From: Nosema muscidifuracis
Taxonomy: Eukaryota; Microsporidia; Nosematidae
Length of the DNA stretch: 64,000 bases
Assembly (NCBI GenBank): GCA_028335825.1
Contig: JAIOKI010000006.1
Coordinates: forward strand, 1-64,000
Reading direction: 5' to 3'
Shown: positions 62,690-64,000 of the stretch, in pieces
Layout of the letters: every line of letters starts with the position of its first letter
Position numbering within the stretch: the stretch's first letter is position 1
Position numbers and translations under genes: made by a program
Notes under the pieces: generated by a model
What the model saw: the letters and a program-made list of their open reading frames with translations, nothing else
Databases searched by the model: none
Told to the model about the DNA's origin: nothing

Positions 62690-64000
62690 TTAATTGATAA
62701 CTTGTACATAATAATTCAACAATTCAAAAATATTATCATATCCAGATGAAATTAGATTTTGTTCATTTCTTATCGCTTTATAACTAATTAAATTTTCTAA
62801 TTCCGATTTAAAATAGAAAAGTATACATGCATAAATATCGAATCTATTTTTATAGATATTTTCTTTTTGACAAATCTTCGAAAGGAATTCTTTTAAGCCA
62901 GAAATAATGTCATTAGAAGTATCATTTGATTTACTTTTAAAACTTTCGATGAATTTAAATAGCATCAATGTATCATTAGAAAAATTATTTTCAGAAAGTC
63001 TCTTCTCGTACATCTCACACATTTCAAAATACATTAACAAATCAAAATAGATGCTCGAAATATTATTATGGTTATAAACAATCTCTTTCATGATAAACTG
63101 AGAAATTTTTTCATAATATTCAGATTCGGAATTATCATTTTCTTCGATTAATTTAGAATTAACGTAATCGAGATTTAGTTTATTTTCACATTTTTCAACC
63201 AAATCTAAGGTGAATAGAATTTCATACATTATAATATTTCTAGCTTTTCCTTTATTCGATAGAATACTTATTAAAATATCCTTGTATAGATCACTATCTT
63301 TTATAAGATAAAAAAATCTTAAAATAGGTTCAATTTTATCTACACTGATATTTTGACAAGTTTTGAAGAAAATCTTCATTTCTTCAAAAATATCTTCATC
63401 GATACAATAATAATATATTTCATATTTATAAACTGTAACGTTCTTTAAAGCATAACAATGATTATTCAAATATATACTGTCATTAAATAATCCTACTTGT
63501 ATATTTTTAAGTTCTTTGTTATTTGGATCATTAGAAGAATCTAAATGTTTCAGAATATCATCTTGAGCAAGTATACTATTTTTATAATATTCAGTTATTC
63601 TTTTGTTATCCTCAAATTCGTATGCTTTTTTATTAACTATATCATATTTTCTATCAAAATAAAAACAGGACATTTTTATTAATGATAATAAACTTGAAAT
63701 TTCTTCTAAATCTTCTTCCTTACAGTGGTAATATATTTTTAGATAATACTCAACATATTTTTTTATAATTAAATTCATTCATGTCGATAGTGTACATAAA
63801 CATATTTTTGTTATCTGGAGTTAACTTAAAATTAAATAAAATATTATCGTAATGTTCTATTCCGTATAGACAAGAATTTTTTTCACTATTTAAAATTATA
63901 TTTTCATCTGGATTGTTTATCAAAATCTTATCGTATTCTAAGTACGATTTAGTACTTGAAACATCATTGATATAGTGATAATAATTTGAAATATTTTTCA
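62690..64000 (-). CDS. Large unknown protein, partial, one frameshift
   Basis: Not recognised. An ATG at 63778 opens 362 codons to TAA at 62690, but coding sequence clearly continues upstream: from the window edge (63998) another frame is open for about 80 codons (including SSTKSYLEYDKILINNPDEN and NKNMFMYTIDMNEFNYKK) and overlaps the first. The two meet at a run of seven A (minus strand, 63758-63764); one A fewer would join them. So the ATG at 63778 is probably internal and the real gene starts beyond the window. The protein is acidic and mostly helical with no membrane segment in the visible part (ILRFFYLIKDSDLYKDILIS; YFEMCEMYEKRLSENNF). It does not show the family's late helix motif. Confidence 0.7.

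Overview
The window looks like the left end of a chromosome from a microsporidian, most likely an AT-rich member of the Nosema/Vairimorpha group. The evidence is a C-rich telomeric array at base 1, extreme AT-richness, intronless genes, and a short CCC-type motif (TTACCC, TAACCC and variants) abutting the ATG of most believable genes, which is a known microsporidian start signal. Decayed Ty3/gypsy pol sequence fits as well. The species is an inference; no rRNA, tRNA or conserved housekeeping gene was found to settle it.

Layout. Bases 1-2705 are telomere, a mixture of CCTA and CCTAA units. Bases 2706-2942 are a subtelomeric block that recurs almost unchanged at 44174-44410. Bases 2943-44173 are gene-poor and largely decayed. 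Believable genes there are two small secreted proteins (4845-5243, 8402-9088), a multi-pass membrane protein with a degenerate J domain (14618-15538), a BEM46/ABHD-type hydrolase (17179-17925) and a secreted protein split by one homopolymer frameshift (21145-22472). Broken genes include two paralogues of a cysteine-bearing protein ending in two membrane helices (33494-34523, 38218-39183) and a possible third of similar architecture (3615-4016). Ty3/gypsy pol fossils lie on the minus strand at about 26.9-28.2 kb and 39.9-44.1 kb, with a weaker one near 34.9-36.0 kb.

Bases 44411-64000 are different. All confident genes are on the minus strand, reading toward the telomere. Six of them (45552-59557) form one tandem family: signal peptide, a conserved N-terminal block around a [D/N]YK[V/I]Y-[S/N]-x-Y motif, an N-terminal domain, a helical C-terminal half with a recurring helix motif, and in three members an acidic low-complexity stalk plus a C-terminal membrane anchor. 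They look like secreted or surface-anchored proteins from an expanding subtelomeric family, and are the best candidate for undescribed biology here. A seventh, unrelated-looking gene (62690 to the window end) is incomplete. Two diverged copies of a decayed DNA-transposon-like sequence (44.7-45.2 and 61.5-62.1 kb) flank the family.

Three otherwise good genes each lose frame at a single A/T run (22032-22036, 51071-51077, 63758-63764). Assembly indels are as likely as real decay.
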